Program-made: the position numbers and the translations under genes | Notes under the pieces: generated by a model | Databases searched by the model: none | What the model was told of the DNA's origin: nothing | The model's input: the letters and a program-made list of their open reading frames with translations, nothing else | Shown: piece by piece, positions 61,433-64,000 of the stretch | Numbering within the stretch: the stretch's first letter is position 1 | How the letters are laid out: every line of letters begins with the position of its first letter | Assembly (NCBI GenBank): GCA_964562455.1 | Contig: CAZLTN010000005.1 | Coordinates: 47,953-111,952, forward strand | DNA: 64,000 nucleotides | Direction: 5' to 3' | Source: Ravibacter sp964562455 | GTDB taxonomy: Bacteria > Bacteroidota > Bacteroidia > Cytophagales > Spirosomataceae

Positions 61433-63526
61433 ATGAATTTACTCGCACCCTTCATCGGGAAGCTCCCGTTTGTACTTGTTATCCCGGCCTATTGCCTGTT
61501 TCCAGTTCTAAATGCCCAGACTCCACCCCGCGAAGAGCCCGACATTAACGCATTCATCCAGGATCTGTTCCCCGCAACTTCCGAAGAAGTCAGCTCCGAA
61601 GAAATGTTCGAGTTCTTTTTTCAGTTGCTTGCGGACCCCCTGGACATCAACCGCGCAACCGAAGAACAACTGGCGGGTACCCTTATTCTCAGCAGCACAC
61701 AGGTAAAATCCCTCGTAGCTTACCGCCATACTACCGGTCCGTTTCTTTCGCTTTATGAGCTGCAGGCGGTTCCGGGCTTCGACCTCGCTACCATCCGGCG
61801 TCTTGTGCCTTTTATCACGCTGGAGGCGAAACCCGCATCCCTGAAATCGGCGCTGCAAAACCCGACGCAGCACTTTTTTGTAACCCGGATGCGTCGTATC
61901 CTCGAAAAGCAGAAAGGGTTCTCTCCTCCCGATGCTGTCTCACGCTCCGTCACCCGCTATGCAGGAACACCCTGGCAATGGTACGCCCGCTACCGCTATG
62001 CCCGTACCGGCGCATTCAGCATCGGCTTCACCCTCGAAAAAGATGCCGGTGAGACCTGGAACTGGAATCCCGGCAACCAGGTTTACGGCGCGGACTTCAC
62101 TTCCTTTCACTTGCAATTGCTCAATCGCGGCAGGATCAAAAACCTGACGATCGGCGATTTCCAGGTCCATTCCGGCCAGGGACTTATCCTCGCTTCCGGT
62201 TTTTCGCTGGGGAAAGGCGCGGAAGTGATCCGTACCACCTTTCGCGGCTCATCGGGCGTCAGGCCCTACACTTCCGTAATGGAGCAAGGTTTCTTCAGGG
62301 GCGCCGCGGCTACTTACAGCCTGGGCACCTCGTGGGAAGCGACACTCTTCTACTCGCACAAAAGACGTGACGGGACAATCGCTGCCAAAGGTACTTTATT
62401 TGATACCGAAGTAATTACTTCTTTTCCCGAAGACGGGCTTCACCGCACTCCAACCGAGCGAAACAAACACGGAAACGTTCTTGAAAAAAACTACGGCGGA
62501 TATCTGTCGTATGCTCCCGGTCGAAAACCTTTCCGGGCCGGCATTACCCTGATCCGGACCCTTTACAGCCTGCCTGTCGAAAAAAGGAACCTCCCCTACA
62601 ATACTTTTGAATTCAGAGGCAGCACCAATACTATCGGAGGAATATATGCCTCTTACCGGCTGAAAAACCACCACATTTTTACCGAATCTGCCCTTTCGGC
62701 AAGCGGTGGTACCGGCCTGCTGGCGGGGGTGATAACAGCTATACACAGACATTGGGATGTAGCTGTTTTATGGAGAGGTTACCAGCGCCATTTCCACACT
62801 TTTTACGGTAATCCGTTCAGGGAAAGCACGCGTCCATCCAATGAAAAAGGGCTTTATACCGGTCTCAGGTACGCCCCTTCGAGAAAATTCCAATACAATG
62901 CCTACCTCGACATCTTTTATTTCCCCTGGAAAAAATACCTGGTCGATACCGCTTCGGCAGGCAATGGCTTTCTTCTTCACGCTTTATGGCAGCCTGAAAG
63001 ACATATCAAGCTATACGCAGTTGTCCGGAGCGAGCAAAAGCAAAAAAATAACAGCGGCCCCGGTGGACCTGTCCCCCTGGCTACTACAACCAGGAGCACT
63101 GCTCTGATCAATCTGGAGTGGAGTCGTCCCAGGAAGTACACATTGCGCACCAGGCTTCAGGGCGGGCGGTACCGTGCCGGCGATTCATCTCCTTCCAACG
63201 GTTTCGCAGTGGTCCAGGACGCTACCGTGCTTCTCAAAAAGCTGGAACTCAGCGGCAGGATAGGGCTATTCAGGACCGACGATTATGACAGCCGCCAGTA
63301 TGTATTCGAAAAAGATGCGCTTTACTCTTTTTCAATACCGTCGTATTACGATCACGGGACAAGGTATTACCTGATGGTCCGCTACGACATTGCCAGCCGC
63401 GTACGTATCTGGATGCGCTGGGCTCAGACCAGGTACAGCCGGCTTGACAAGACAGGGTCCGGTCTTGACGAGATCGCAGGTGATAAACGAAGCGAAATAA
63501 AATTCCAGGTGATGTACCGCTTCTAG
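61433..63526 (+). CDS. Exported helix-hairpin-helix protein with probable outer-membrane beta-barrel
   Basis: 697 residues. Signal peptide (LPFVLVIPAYCLFPVLNAQ), then two ComEA-like helix-hairpin-helix units at about 68-130: LDINRATEEQLAGTLILS and YRHTTGPFLSLYELQAVPGF. From about 145 the protein turns into alternating amphipathic beta-strands rich in aromatic residues (WQWYARYRYARTGAFSIGF, FTSFHLQLLNRGRIKN) and ends KRSEIKFQVMYRF with the terminal Phe typical of barrel proteins. HhH motifs normally bind DNA, which is unusual at the cell surface. Function unknown; conserved in this phylum as far as I recall. Confidence 0.75.
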   Translation: MNLLAPFIGKLPFVLVIPAYCLFPVLNAQTPPREEPDINAFIQDLFPATSEEVSSEEMFEFFFQLLADPLDINRATEEQLAGTLILSSTQVKSLVAYRHTTGPFLSLYELQAVPGFDLATIRRLVPFITLEAKPASLKSALQNPTQHFFVTRMRRILEKQKGFSPPDAVSRSVTRYAGTPWQWYARYRYARTGAFSIGFTLEKDAGETWNWNPGNQVYGADFTSFHLQLLNRGRIKNLTIGDFQVHSGQGLILASGFSLGKGAEVIRTTFRGSSGVRPYTSVMEQGFFRGAAATYSLGTSWEATLFYSHKRRDGTIAAKGTLFDTEVITSFPEDGLHRTPTERNKHGNVLEKNYGGYLSYAPGRKPFRAGITLIRTLYSLPVEKRNLPYNTFEFRGSTNTIGGIYASYRLKNHHIFTESALSASGGTGLLAGVITAIHRHWDVAVLWRGYQRHFHTFYGNPFRESTRPSNEKGLYTGLRYAPSRKFQYNAYLDIFYFPWKKYLVDTASAGNGFLLHALWQPERHIKLYAVVRSEQKQKNNSGPGGPVPLATTTRSTALINLEWSRPRKYTLRTRLQGGRYRAGDSSPSNGFAVVQDATVLLKKLELSGRIGLFRTDDYDSRQYVFEKDALYSFSIPSYYDHGTRYYLMVRYDIASRVRIWMRWAQTRYSRLDKTGSGLDEIAGDKRSEIKFQVMYRF

Positions 63527-63527
63527 C

Positions 63528-64000
63528 TTACCTGCCTCGGCGCGGTCTTGCCGTATTGGCGTCTACGCGCTGCTCCATCCGGTTGACAGCCGACGCGCCG
63601 AAAAACCCGAGCGCTTTCTTCCCGCTTTTGCTTTTAACATTTGTGGGAAGATTTGAGAAAGGAACGGCAAAGAGGCCGCCGTTGCTCGCTTCCGTCCGTA
63701 CCCTGGACAGAAAGTTGAAGGCAGCTTCGTTTATGCTCAGCAATTCCACGCCTACCAGGTCCTTATCTTCGAACAGCTCCCCGATTGTCAGAGACTGCCT
63801 GATAGGCTGTATAAAAATAAGCCCGTCGGTCGGCGATTCCGAAGAAAAGGCTGCGTCGTAGGCTATTGATATATAGACAGGATTGTTCTTATAAGCTTTG
63901 CCGTCACGGAGAGGTTTGATCCAATAGCAATCGCCGGCACCTTCTAAATCGCGCGCGTAAAACTCCGCGATAAAACCGTCTTTCGGCCCTTTTTCCGGCG
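63528..64000 (-). CDS. DUF4249-family lipoprotein or outer-membrane-associated protein (C-terminal part)
   Basis: Truncated by the window edge: about 157 codons are visible and the start lies beyond 64000. The sequence reads GFIAEFYARDLEGAGDCYWI, then LFEDKDLVGVELLSINEAAF and GGLFAVPFSNLPTNVKS, with KKALGFFGASAV near the end, which matches the C-terminal pattern of DUF4249. Such proteins often neighbour TonB-dependent receptors. Function unknown. Convergent with the HhH gene, two bases apart. Confidence 0.78.
   Translation of the reverse strand, partial: PEKGPKDGFIAEFYARDLEGAGDCYWIKPLRDGKAYKNNPVYISIAYDAAFSSESPTDGLIFIQPIRQSLTIGELFEDKDLVGVELLSINEAAFNFLSRVRTEASNGGLFAVPFSNLPTNVKSKSGKKALGFFGASAVNRMEQRVDANTARPRRGR

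Noticed and set aside
1..64000. CRISPR array, prophage or restriction-modification system
   Set aside because: No regularly spaced repeats, phage structural genes, methylases or nuclease clusters were seen on either strand; the only defence-like genes are the single PIN toxin-antitoxin pair.

Overview
The window comes from a chromosome of a member of the Bacteroidota, probably a Cytophagia- or Sphingobacteriia-like lineage. The evidence is a GldH gliding lipoprotein, a secreted protein with a gliding-motility (CHU_C, type IX secretion type B) C-terminus, the Bacteroidota-restricted families DUF4292, DUF2795 and DUF4249, a transketolase split into two genes, and promoters of the form TTTG-N18/19-TAnnTTTG. 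Species cannot be fixed from the sequence. YidC at the left edge and a DUF4249 gene at the right edge are cut by the window.

Layout. 1-13.4 kb: yidC and pyrG, divergent from hslV; a CHU_C surface protein; a SulP anion transporter beside a beta-carbonic anhydrase; two small membrane-protein genes; bifunctional hisB; gldH; and a pair of Fe-S/CCG redox proteins. 13.5-15.2 kb: tRNA-Phe with a complete promoter and terminator, then an intact 1413-bp ISL3/ISAon1-type insertion sequence with terminal inverted repeats and a perfect 8-bp target duplication. 15.2-25 kb: thiL, tagaturonate reductase, the oxidative pentose-phosphate cluster gnd-zwf-pgl, a Na+/H+ antiporter, an OmpH/Skp-like protein and cutC. 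25.3-31.3 kb: DUF2795, an AlbA_2 protein, then a cell-envelope run of TPR protein, DUF4292 lipoprotein and EnvC-like protein, followed by panB. 31.3-41.6 kb: a queuosine-precursor transporter, an aminotransferase, an ECF sigma/membrane protein/periplasmic sensor trio, split transketolase, Bcp, M23 and NlpC/P60 peptidases, an FAH enzyme and DinB.

41.8-48.2 kb is the most accessory-looking part: a single-module NRPS-like enzyme (adenylation-thiolation-thioesterase), a GNAT acetyltransferase, then an AT-rich island with a two-TM protein that may carry a ubiquitin-like fold, an unrecognised ORF, a frameshifted gene remnant and a VapBC-type toxin-antitoxin pair beside tRNA-Arg. 48.2-64 kb returns to core genes: a PAP2-like protein, asnS, an HtrA protease and Hsp20, a large secreted beta-propeller protein, acpP-fabF-rnc, kdsA translationally coupled to a PAP2 phosphatase, a PfkB kinase, a Tat-exported NHL propeller, and a secreted protein joining ComEA-type helix-hairpin-helix motifs to what looks like an outer-membrane barrel.

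The candidates most worth following for new biology are the A-T-TE enzyme, the HhH/beta-barrel protein, and the AT-rich island with its membrane-anchored, possibly ubiquitin-like protein. I see no CRISPR array, prophage or recognisable multi-gene defence system. Starts were moved downstream of the longest open frame wherever a signal peptide, a ribosome-binding site or family length argued for it.
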